From NCBI GenBank assembly GCA_903825245.1, contig CAIJZX010000033.1, positions 1-57,961 on the forward strand: DNA of 57,961 nucleotides, written 5' to 3'. A program made the position numbers and the translations under genes. Of the stretch, positions 47,715 to 56,124 are shown piece after piece (the first letter of the stretch is position 1; each line of letters opens with the position of its first letter). The DNA comes from Candidatus Kerfeldbacteria bacterium. Its GTDB lineage: Bacteria; Patescibacteriota; Patescibacteriia; SBBC01; CAIJZX01. The notes under the pieces are model-generated. The model was given only the letters and a program-made list of their open reading frames with translations, did not search any database and was not told the DNA's origin.

Positions 47715-48864
47715 TGGCGTAGACCGCTAACGTTTCCCGCGCCGCCCGTTTCCAACTGAATTTCTTAGCTTGCGTTTTTCCTTCACGAATCATTTTCTTT
47801 GCCACCAGCGGTCGGGTCAATACTTTGCGAATATTATCGGCCAGGGTCTCAACATCATCCGGTGTACTGAGCAAAGCCGCATTTCCGGTAATTTCCGGAA
47901 TTGCTGAAATGTTCGTCGTTATCACCGGCGTACCAAGCTGCATTGCCTCAAGCACCGGCAATCCGAATCCTTCATACCGAGTCGGGAAGACAAAAGCCGC
48001 CGCCTCGGACATAAGTTTCACTTTGTGATTGTGCGGCAAGTAGCCGAGTTGGTGGATTGACGGCAAATTCAGTTTCTTGATTAAGCGAGCAACATCGTCG
48101 CCGCGGTAGCCAACGCCGCCGGCAATTACTAATCCCGCATCTTTCACCGCCATCGGCTTCGTCCGTAACAGACGTTGCCAGGCTTGAATCAACGATGGAA
48201 TGTTTTTACGCGGATCAATTGTGCCGACGTAGAGCACGAATTTCTCGGGTAGCTTGTAGGCTTTGCGAACATTCGTCGTTCGATCGCGAAGTTGTAATAA
48301 CGTCGTATCCGCCGCTTCGTACACAACATGGATTTTTTTGCTGGGTACGCCGAAATGTTTGCGAATATCTTTTTTTGTGGCTTCGGAAACCGCAATGATG
48401 GCTGCCGCTTTTTTCACCGTTTGCGGCACCAGTATTTTCGTCGATGCGGTTTGCGACGGAAACCATTCCGGATGGTCGTAAATCGCTAAGTCGTGAATTG
48501 TTACTATGCTTGGACGGCTGTACGACAACGGCATAACATTCGCCGTGGCGTGAAACACATCAAGTCGATCGCGGTTCAGATATGACGCAATCAACATATG
48601 CGCATAGGCAAACGGTAGAAACTTTCCGTACCGAGAAAACGGCAACCGACGCACGGTCACCCGCGGACTAGAAAATTCATCCGTCACTGCGCTCGGCATT
48701 CGATGGTCGAAATATAAAAAGTACTCATTTCTACGATCAACCTCAAGCAATGCCTTGACGATATGAAAGGTATAATGTCCAATACCGGCTCGTTCACCAG
48801 AAAGTGGGTTGAGCATTGTTCTACAGTCGATACCGATGCGAAGTGGTTTATTTTTTGTGGCCAT
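47695..48864 (-). CDS. GT4-family glycosyltransferase
   Basis: GIDCRTMLNPLSGERAGIGHYTFHI; YEGFGLPVLEAMQLGTPVIT. Confidence 0.93.
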   Translation of the reverse strand: MATKNKPLRIGIDCRTMLNPLSGERAGIGHYTFHIVKALLEVDRRNEYFLYFDHRMPSAVTDEFSSPRVTVRRLPFSRYGKFLPFAYAHMLIASYLNRDRLDVFHATANVMPLSYSRPSIVTIHDLAIYDHPEWFPSQTASTKILVPQTVKKAAAIIAVSEATKKDIRKHFGVPSKKIHVVYEAADTTLLQLRDRTTNVRKAYKLPEKFVLYVGTIDPRKNIPSLIQAWQRLLRTKPMAVKDAGLVIAGGVGYRGDDVARLIKKLNLPSIHQLGYLPHNHKVKLMSEAAAFVFPTRYEGFGLPVLEAMQLGTPVITTNISAIPEITGNAALLSTPDDVETLADNIRKVLTRPLVAKKMIREGKTQAKKFSWKRAARETLAVYASVAGQR

Positions 48865-49069
48865 ACATTTCTTGGCGAATACCATGAACGCCAAATGCGA
48901 CCAGGACGATGCCGGCCGCGGATGAAAGAATTGCGGCTCCCATTGTCCCGACGGTAACCACCTGGAGCGCTGACGTCAGTTGCATTTGCCATACTGCGCC
49001 AACCACAAACAAAAAACCAAGTCCGAGCCCTAAACTGGCGAGAATGAATTGGAGATGTAGGTGTTTCAT
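48848..49069 (-). CDS. Small membrane protein
   Basis: Two TM segments; overlaps next gene. Confidence 0.65.
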   Translation of the reverse strand: MKHLHLQFILASLGLGLGFLFVVGAVWQMQLTSALQVVTVGTMGAAILSSAAGIVLVAFGVHGIRQEMYGHKK

Positions 49070-49115
49070 TTGTTTAAGAATAGCACAAACCGGAAGAAGA
49101 AAAAACCCATGAAAT

Positions 49116-49703
49116 TCATGGGCAAGATTCGTGAAAGAAGAGAATTGTGCGCCATCCAGATGTCAGTGACGGCAGTGCCCTGACCAAGCACATCGTAACG
49201 GCTAGCCATGTCACGATAACCGCGACATTTCCTGGTACGACCGGCACCAACACAAGTACCCAGGTCGTCACCTTTGCGCCACCATAGAGCGCCCGCATCG
49301 TCCGTGATGAGCATAGCCAATGCAGATGTGACCGTGCAACTTGCTCAAAACCATTCTTTGTAACAAGTCGGTTCGATTCGCGGAACCAGTCCACTACCAT
49401 GTCCCGTGACGTCGTTACGAGCGGCACCCACGGCGATACAAGTCCTAACAAGGCTAAGCATACCCATATCGTGTTGGCAAAAATGTGATCGGCAAACAAA
49501 TCTGCCAAAGTCCCCACCTCGTCAGCCTGACCAAAGTATCGCGCCACTCGACCATCGATTGCATCGAGCAGCACACAACCGATAATGATCAGCAGGGCAA
49601 GCGCTCTTGGTTCGGAGTGAGATCCGGAGAGTAACAGGTATCCGGCAGTGAAACTGCCGGCGATCCGAATAAGGCACAGCACATTCGCCAGACGCAGCTT
49701 CAT
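49116..49703 (-). CDS. CDP-alcohol phosphatidyltransferase
   Basis: DAIDGRVARYFGQADEVGTLADLFAD (DGxxAR...G...D...D); upstream TTGACA-N18-TAGGAT. Confidence 0.85.
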   Translation of the reverse strand: MKLRLANVLCLIRIAGSFTAGYLLLSGSHSEPRALALLIIIGCVLLDAIDGRVARYFGQADEVGTLADLFADHIFANTIWVCLALLGLVSPWVPLVTTSRDMVVDWFRESNRLVTKNGFEQVARSHLHWLCSSRTMRALYGGAKVTTWVLVLVPVVPGNVAVIVTWLAVTMCLVRALPSLTSGWRTILFFHESCP

Positions 49704-49816
49704 AGATTCCTCCCTCAGTAAAAAGAACTGATGTGGGCGATCCTACACCAGCTATTGAGCATTTGTCAACATTCTCGCTATAACTTCCCCACTCATTGCA
49801 AATGAACTGAAAAATC

Positions 49817-50332
49817 CTAATTTGTACCTTGATAGAACAATGTCTCGATCTGTTTTAAGTCCTCTGTTGGTTCCGTCTCGCTGAGACTAGATAATTCTTC
49901 CGACGGCTCCGCACATTCAAAGAATAGCATCCATTTACCGCTGGAATTGAATTTACAGTCAGGAAAGAGCATATGATGATGCCACGGTTTCTGTTGACTA
50001 TTGAGTTCCTTTGCTCGATCGATCATTTCTTTCATAACCGCGGTCGGAGTATATTCAGCCGACGTTGTTTCAACATGTAGAACATCCTTTCCGTGCAGAA
50101 GTTGAACCAACTGTTTTCCTACATCTGAGGGTTTTTGATTTGCGTGAACTGTGTAAAACTCCTGATCGGTACAATTTTCCAAAAACAAAACAAAATCACC
50201 GCTTTCGTTTAATTTGCATGATGGGGTAAGAATATGAAAATGCCACCGTTTCTTAGCATCAACTAGCTGTTGAGCAATAGTAACGATGTCATCTAGCGTG
50301 GTTTCTTGTTGTGCGATTTTCCAAAACTTCAT
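49817..50332 (-). CDS. Hypothetical protein with internal duplication
   Basis: Repeated pattern WHFHILTPSCKLNESGDFVLFLE / WHHHMLFPDCKFNSSGKWMLFFE. Confidence 0.75.
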   Translation of the reverse strand: MKFWKIAQQETTLDDIVTIAQQLVDAKKRWHFHILTPSCKLNESGDFVLFLENCTDQEFYTVHANQKPSDVGKQLVQLLHGKDVLHVETTSAEYTPTAVMKEMIDRAKELNSQQKPWHHHMLFPDCKFNSSGKWMLFFECAEPSEELSSLSETEPTEDLKQIETLFYQGTN

Positions 50333-50344
50333 AGCGGATATAAA

Positions 50345-51970
50345 TCACATCTTCTCCGGTGCGGAGATACCCATCACCTTCAACGTTTTTTGCAAGACGA
50401 GTTGTGTTGCTTTCACAAGTTCCAATCGATGCGCCCACACTTTCTGCTCGTCAATCACGCGACAGTTGGTGTAGAACTCGTGGAACTTCGTCGCTAATTC
50501 CGTCGCATAGAAAGGTAATTTCTGCGTTTCATGCGAGGACGCTACTTCGCAAATAACATTCGGAAATTGCAATAATGTTTTCACCAGATTCAATTCCGAG
50601 GTATGTGGCGGCTCTTTTGAAACAACGCGCGGCAACTTACCGACCCTTTGCAACATGCTAGAAATTCTTGCATGAGCGTATTGGACGTAGAAGACCGGAT
50701 TCTTTTCCGATTTCTCCTTCGCCAAGGTCATATCGAAATCCATATGCGTGCTCGCGCGATGCATCAAGAAGAAGAATCGCGCCACATCGAGCCCAACTTC
50801 ATCGACAACTTCTTCGAGCGTCACGTACGTTCCGGCGCGCTTCGACATTTTCACCTCGACGCCGTCTTTCATCAGCCGCACCATTTGTACAATTTCGACA
50901 TCGAGTTTCTTCGCAAACCCTAGCGCATTCATGGCCGCGTTAAGACGCCCGATATAACCATGATGATCCGCACCAAGGAAAAGAATTTCGTGGTCAATCT
51001 TGCGAATCGCAAAACGATAGTACCGCAAGGCAATATCCGATAAGAAATATGCTTTCTCACCATCAGTTTTGATGAGAACGCGGTCCTTGTCATCACCGAA
51101 CGCCGTGGTGCGGAACCAGGTCGCGCCGTCTTTCACATACAACAGGTCATGGCTCTCTAATACCGCAAGTGCCTTGATGTCGAGCTTTTTTGCCCCTAAC
51201 GTACTTTCGCGGAACCACGCGTCAAACGTTATTTTCAATTTCTTCGCCACCACGCGTTGCAATTCTTTTATCATCGTCTCCAACACGCGGCCTTTAATTC
51301 GATCGCGTAAACTCGTCATGTCCCGCAACTTCAACTTATCGATTTTCATCTGCTTGGCTAAGTCACTAACATACTCACCTTGGTAACAATGTTCCGGATA
51401 CTCGGTCGGAATTCCGTTTTGTTGGAAGTAGCGGCGGATCACTGACTCAGCTAACACGTTGACTTGATTGCCAATATCATTCAAATAATATTCGCGCCAG
51501 ACTTTCCAACCATTCATGGCCATCACATTCGCCAACGTGTCACCGCTGAACGCACCGCGGCCGTTCCCAAGCGTCATCGGCCCGGTGGGATTCGCCGAAA
51601 TGTATTCCACCAGAACTTTTCGGTTTTTACCGTCGAGGTTCGATCCGAATTTCGTGTCCGCTAAAATCCCCTGGACCTGTTTCATGATCCACTGTGGCTT
51701 GACCGTAAAGTTGATGAACCCCGGACCGGCCACGTCGGCTTTCTCCAGCATCGATTTGACGAGGCCGAGTTGGGCAATCAAATTGGTAGCAATTTCCCGT
51801 GGATTTTGGTTGACGATCTTCGCCAATTTTAAAGCCACAGTTGAAGTGTAGTCACCGAATTGCGCTTCAGTCACCGGTTCGATCGGAATCTCAATGTCTT
51901 TGACTGCCGGATAGGCTTTTGTAATCGCAATACGGAGAAGTTTTCGGAGTTGTTCGTCGGGAAGAATCAT
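50345..51970 (-). CDS. argS: Arginyl-tRNA synthetase
   Basis: VEYISANPTGPMTLGNGRGAFSGDTLANVM; KMSKRAGTYVTLEEVVDEVG. Confidence 0.97.
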   Translation of the reverse strand: MILPDEQLRKLLRIAITKAYPAVKDIEIPIEPVTEAQFGDYTSTVALKLAKIVNQNPREIATNLIAQLGLVKSMLEKADVAGPGFINFTVKPQWIMKQVQGILADTKFGSNLDGKNRKVLVEYISANPTGPMTLGNGRGAFSGDTLANVMAMNGWKVWREYYLNDIGNQVNVLAESVIRRYFQQNGIPTEYPEHCYQGEYVSDLAKQMKIDKLKLRDMTSLRDRIKGRVLETMIKELQRVVAKKLKITFDAWFRESTLGAKKLDIKALAVLESHDLLYVKDGATWFRTTAFGDDKDRVLIKTDGEKAYFLSDIALRYYRFAIRKIDHEILFLGADHHGYIGRLNAAMNALGFAKKLDVEIVQMVRLMKDGVEVKMSKRAGTYVTLEEVVDEVGLDVARFFFLMHRASTHMDFDMTLAKEKSEKNPVFYVQYAHARISSMLQRVGKLPRVVSKEPPHTSELNLVKTLLQFPNVICEVASSHETQKLPFYATELATKFHEFYTNCRVIDEQKVWAHRLELVKATQLVLQKTLKVMGISAPEKM

Positions 51971-51997
51971 TGCTTTAGTATACACTATGTGACACGT

Positions 51998-52040
51998 CCC
52001 CTCCTAGGGTAGGAGGGGTGACGCATCGCGCCGGGGTGGT
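51998..52040 (+). repeat. DUF559-linked palindromic element, copy B
   Basis: CCCCTCCTAGGGTAGGAGGGGTGACGCATCGCGCCGGGGTGGT between argS and smpB starts. Confidence 0.8.
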
Positions 52041-52072
52041 AGAGATGAGCACCACAATGCTACACTATATCC

Positions 52073-52519
52073 ATGCCCAACTTCGCCTCAAACCGAGAAG
52101 CCTTCCATAATTACGAAATCCTCGAAAAACTCGAGGCTGGTATTCAGTTAACCGGTCCGGAGGTGAAATCCATCAAAGGCGGGAATGTTTCGCTGAAAGG
52201 CAGTTTCGCGACCATCCATAACAACGAACTGCATTTGTTGAATATGCACGTCGGGTTGTATAAACCAGCGGCCATGATCCATCAAGAGCCGGACCGCACC
52301 CGCCGCCTCCTCGTCCACCGTAGTGACATCGACCGCTTCATCGGCAAAATTAAGTCCTCAGGGTTGTCGCTCGTTCCCCTGTCGATTTACAGCAAGAGCG
52401 GACTCATCAAAGTCGAACTCGGTTTAGGTCGCGGGAAAAAAGCCTATGATAAACGGCAATCGATTAAGAAGCGTGATGTGAAACGGCAGATTGGACGGGC
52501 GATGAGGGTGAAGGGGTAA
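52073..52519 (+). CDS. smpB: SsrA-binding protein SmpB
   Basis: NREAFHNYEILEKLEAGIQLTGPEVKSIKGGNVSLKGSF; KRQSIKKRDVKRQIGRAM. Confidence 0.98.
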   Translation: MPNFASNREAFHNYEILEKLEAGIQLTGPEVKSIKGGNVSLKGSFATIHNNELHLLNMHVGLYKPAAMIHQEPDRTRRLLVHRSDIDRFIGKIKSSGLSLVPLSIYSKSGLIKVELGLGRGKKAYDKRQSIKKRDVKRQIGRAMRVKG

Positions 52520-52523
52520 TTAA

Positions 52524-53258
52524 ATGAACCAAGAACGGCCATCATTTGAGGAGCCTCAGGGTGAATGGAGCGGCGAGCCAGGTTTTGAATTTCTTGATCA
52601 TGCAACCGTACCGGAATTCTTGAAACAACTGTGTGAAAAAGAGTTTAATCGGAAAGTCCCTGCTGAGTATTCACACCTCATCAAAGGTGCAAGATTCGCA
52701 AAAATTGACGGGGCTTTAGGTGATTTGGCAGAGGGCATTTATGAAGCGTCTGGTATTTCTAGAAACAGAAGTATTGATTTTAATCAGCTCAATTCTTTTG
52801 GCCAAGAAATTATTTCTAGTTTCAAACAAAAACATACGATTATCGATTTGGCTGGTGGAGGAATGTTTGGTGGCACTATGAGGAGTTGGGTTGAAGCGGC
52901 TGGAGCTCAACGATATTTGAATGTAGACATTGGTGTCATGGAACGAGTTGAACGGCGAGACAACGTACTTGAAATCCATATTAAGGACGATATGTTGCAA
53001 TTTGCTTCGACCGCTCCAGATGAAACAGTAGAAACCTATATCCTTAGTGGGCTCGAAGATGATCCAAGGTGGCACGAAGCAGAACAATATCTTAAAAAGT
53101 TGATGTTTGAAATACAGCGTTCCTTAACGCATGATGGGCGTATCGTCCTTGGGCATCATCCGAATGATGATATTAATAGGATGTTCATCGGGAATTTTCC
53201 GACAATTGCTAAGCCTGAGGGGCGTTATCTGGAACGCGTACTTTCAAAGCGTCCGTAA
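52524..53258 (+). CDS. Hypothetical (Rossmann/methyltransferase-like) protein
   Basis: KHTIIDLAGGGMFGGTMRSWVEAAGAQRYLNVDIGV. Confidence 0.55.
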   Translation: MNQERPSFEEPQGEWSGEPGFEFLDHATVPEFLKQLCEKEFNRKVPAEYSHLIKGARFAKIDGALGDLAEGIYEASGISRNRSIDFNQLNSFGQEIISSFKQKHTIIDLAGGGMFGGTMRSWVEAAGAQRYLNVDIGVMERVERRDNVLEIHIKDDMLQFASTAPDETVETYILSGLEDDPRWHEAEQYLKKLMFEIQRSLTHDGRIVLGHHPNDDINRMFIGNFPTIAKPEGRYLERVLSKRP

Positions 53259-53290
53259 GAATATTATTTCTATAAATCGTAGATAATGAA

Positions 53291-53722
53291 ATGATCGTTG
53301 TAGCTACAATTCGTAACGCCAAGCACACCGACTGTCCCGCCTGCCAGAAACTCGGCCGGGTTCCGGAAATTGCCATCGCCCCAAACTACTTTCTGCCACT
53401 CGAATATTACCAAGCAATCGTCCGCGGTAAAAACATTTTTCTCGTGGCTGAAATTCAGAAAAAGGTTGTCGGATTTGTGATTGCGGAAAAAATTCAATCT
53501 GGTTTTCTCATTCAATACCTCATGGTCAGCAAAAGGTACCAACGACAAGGCATCGGTCGCACACTATTGGAAACGGTAGAACGCGAAGCTAAGAAACGAT
53601 GGGTGTATTTTCTCCTCGCCTATGCCGAGCTGAAAAGTCCGGGCATGAATAAGCTTCACAAACAACTTGGCTATCACTCGAGCCATGTCACCCGTGAGTG
53701 GAGTAAGGGTCTTACAAAATAA
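53291..53722 (+). CDS. GNAT-family N-acetyltransferase
   Basis: VVGFVIAEKIQSGFLIQYLMVSKRYQRQGIGRTLLETVEREAKKR. Confidence 0.9.
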   Translation: MIVVATIRNAKHTDCPACQKLGRVPEIAIAPNYFLPLEYYQAIVRGKNIFLVAEIQKKVVGFVIAEKIQSGFLIQYLMVSKRYQRQGIGRTLLETVEREAKKRWVYFLLAYAELKSPGMNKLHKQLGYHSSHVTREWSKGLTK

Positions 53723-53790
53723 TCAGAATAGAAACATAACCACGAAAACAATACTTGTATTTCGCTGTCTTGCTACTGATTACTTCACAA

Positions 53791-54465
53791 TCACTTTACC
53801 GTAAACGTTAGTGTTTCATTCGCTGGCGCATCTTGCAGATTACAATATGCGTCTTTCATTGAAATCGTGTATACCCCGGGCGGAGTGGACGGCAAGACAT
53901 AGAAATCTTGTTTTTCGGTATCCGTAACAGGTACTGATCCGATCTCGTTGTCCAACCCAATAGGGCAACCCACGGTATCAGTAAAAAACAATCCTGGGCC
54001 TTTTTTCGCGTATTGCAAAATACTTTGATACCGTAGATTATCAACGAACCCCGAAGCTTTTGGTAGTTTCGCTTGCAGCCCAGCATCAAATGCGGTGTAT
54101 AAGGCCTTATCGGTCGTTGAAGCGTACGGTGGTATCGTTAAACCGATGTCGCTCACCATATGTGTGACCGTTTTATTCATATCCTGACCTTGCGAATTCG
54201 TGATATGGATTTTTTCGGTCTGAACGACTGAAGGCCAGCGATGCCGGTAAAGCTCCTCGACGGTTACAATACCACCCGGTGCAACCGTTGATGACACTAA
54301 CACAAGCTTCTTTGAGGTATTCAGTCCGAAGTAGTTCGTGACGACAGCAACATATCCAAACACAACGATAATAATTCCGAGTAGCACCGCAATGACGCGT
54401 CGGCGAACGATGTGGCGGGGTGAAGCCGGAACCAATGCGGGAGTGGTAGCGGGTTGTACTTCCAT
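53791..54465 (-). CDS. Secreted/membrane-anchored hypothetical protein
   Basis: MEVQPATTP start, TM RRRVIAVLLGIIIVVFGYVAVVT. Confidence 0.7.
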   Translation of the reverse strand: MEVQPATTPALVPASPRHIVRRRVIAVLLGIIIVVFGYVAVVTNYFGLNTSKKLVLVSSTVAPGGIVTVEELYRHRWPSVVQTEKIHITNSQGQDMNKTVTHMVSDIGLTIPPYASTTDKALYTAFDAGLQAKLPKASGFVDNLRYQSILQYAKKGPGLFFTDTVGCPIGLDNEIGSVPVTDTEKQDFYVLPSTPPGVYTISMKDAYCNLQDAPANETLTFTVK

Positions 54466-54553
54466 ATGGTTTGTTGTTATTTGTCTATACTGCCATTCTA
54501 CCACCATTGAAATTTACAAACAACAAACGCCGTCGTTTTAGGACAGCGTTTCT

Positions 54554-54964
54554 TGGTGGAGATGGCGGGTCTTTCACCCGCGTGGCGATGGATTCCCCGA
54601 TGATACTGATCACATGCGTAGTCCACTGTTCGATACATCACCACGTAGACAATGGACGAGAAACCGTGATGATGGTGTTCAGACAATACCGATTGACAGG
54701 ACTGAACGGTCTACCAATCGGTCCGGCTAAATGACACCCGTGATTCCCTAACCGGAGTCAGGAGACGGATGAACCTTCGGTATTACGCGAGGGTCGGAAC
54801 AAACGACGGAGTCGCGAAAGCACGCGCGAACGCGGCTTTTACGTTCTGAAGTTTGCTGAGAAGTGTATTGGCACTTGTCATGTACGACATTTTTACGAAG
54901 TTGTCGTCGTTTCGGCATGATACCAATCGGGTTGTCAAACATCGATCGACGATTGAACATCCCC
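54554..54964 (-). ncRNA. ssrA: tmRNA (divergent)
   Basis: 5' GGGGATG pairs with 3' CATCTCC-ACCA; T-arm GCGGG-TGAAAGA-CCCGC; internal tag ORF ending ...FVPTLA-TAA; two H-type pseudoknots downstream; strong minus promoter; near smpB. Confidence 0.85.
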
Positions 54965-55066
54965 CGGCCACCTTGTGTTTCTCTCCTTCAACAACTCTCC
55001 GGGTTGGTTTCAGGATAGGTGACACAAGATGACCGGCAAATGTCCAAAGTTACAGTAAACGCCAAT

Positions 55067-55095
55067 AGTATAGAGCAAAACAGGCTTTTTGTCAA
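55067..55095 (-). promoter_or_regulatory. tmRNA promoter (TTGACA-N17-TATACT)
   Basis: TTGACA = 55095-55090, TATACT = 55072-55067 on minus. Confidence 0.85.
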
Positions 55096-55161
55096 CCCCG
55101 CACCACTTTGGAGCTAACATTACTTCAAAAAAATATTGACTCATTCAAAGTGGTGCGGGGT
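55095..55161. repeat. Long inverted repeat LIR4 (16-bp arms)
   Basis: ACCCCGCACCACTTTG (55095-55110) / CAAAGTGGTGCGGGGT (55146-55161). Confidence 0.85.
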
Positions 55162-55181
55162 CAAGGTTACGAGGACAAACT

Positions 55182-56120
55182 ATGGTAGATAATTCACCTG
55201 GCTTTTCCCTGAAAAAGGTGCTACGATTTGCGCATAAACTAATGAAAAAAAATATGCGGAAAGGCAATGTGCTCGCAATCGCAGTCATGGCGTTCGCCCT
55301 CGTGGCATTCTTGTTTGTGTTGGATTATTCGATGAACTCGACCGGCAAGTGGCCGTGGTCGGTGAATACGGCGAAGATATCAAATACGCATGTAGCTTGC
55401 ACCATGGAAGCGAAACTCTGTCCTGACGGAAGTTCTGTCGGACGCGTCGGACCGAATTGCGAATTCACACCGTGCCCTTCCGGTAATTCGAACATTTCAA
55501 CGAACAGCACATCGTCTACAACTATTACAGACAACTGCCAAGTCGACGCTGACTGCGCACTCGATATTTGTAGTGGGTGCTCTAACAAAGAGAGTTACCA
55601 GCAGTATATGAAACACGGTGGGACGTTAGCGTGTATGGCATTCGAAGGAGACGTTTGTGCCTGCCAACAAAACAAATGCGTTATCGCCGATTGGAAGACG
55701 TATACGAATACAGAGGATCACTACACCATCAAATACCCGGCAGACTATACCCAATCACTCAACGGAAATACGGTTGAGTTTCAGAAAAATGGTGACATAG
55801 GAAAGATTGGCCTGCACCTCGTCACTGTTTCAGTTTTTAGCGGTGTTGATCAAAACATCAATAGTAACAACGATCTGTACACGTGGGCAAAGAATGGCTT
55901 CTCGTCTTCAGCACCGATAGTCGCCTACCATAACAATCCTCGCACAGTGAAGCTCGGTGAAAATTCCTTTGTCAGAACAGATGGCGATCAAGGAAGTTCT
56001 GGTATTCCTGAGTACTTCGCCTTCCATAATACTGTCCTCTACGAGCTTACCGACCTCCATCCGTCGACCATGACCAGCGGTAACCAGAAAATTATCGCCT
56101 CGTTCCACTTCACGAAATAA
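55182..56120 (+). CDS. Membrane-anchored protein, paralog 1 (PsbP-like ectodomain)
   Basis: VMAFALVAFLFVLDYSMNSTGKWPWSVN anchor; DWKTYTNTEDHYTIKYPADY; actual start may be an internal Met. Confidence 0.75.
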   Translation: MVDNSPGFSLKKVLRFAHKLMKKNMRKGNVLAIAVMAFALVAFLFVLDYSMNSTGKWPWSVNTAKISNTHVACTMEAKLCPDGSSVGRVGPNCEFTPCPSGNSNISTNSTSSTTITDNCQVDADCALDICSGCSNKESYQQYMKHGGTLACMAFEGDVCACQQNKCVIADWKTYTNTEDHYTIKYPADYTQSLNGNTVEFQKNGDIGKIGLHLVTVSVFSGVDQNINSNNDLYTWAKNGFSSSAPIVAYHNNPRTVKLGENSFVRTDGDQGSSGIPEYFAFHNTVLYELTDLHPSTMTSGNQKIIASFHFTK

Positions 56121-56124
56121 CTCT

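Noticed and set aside
54783-55025. 80-aa minus ORF with GTG start as a protein-coding gene
   Set aside because: Its 3' part is better explained as the tmRNA tag reading frame; its 5' part covers the tmRNA 5' domain and leader.
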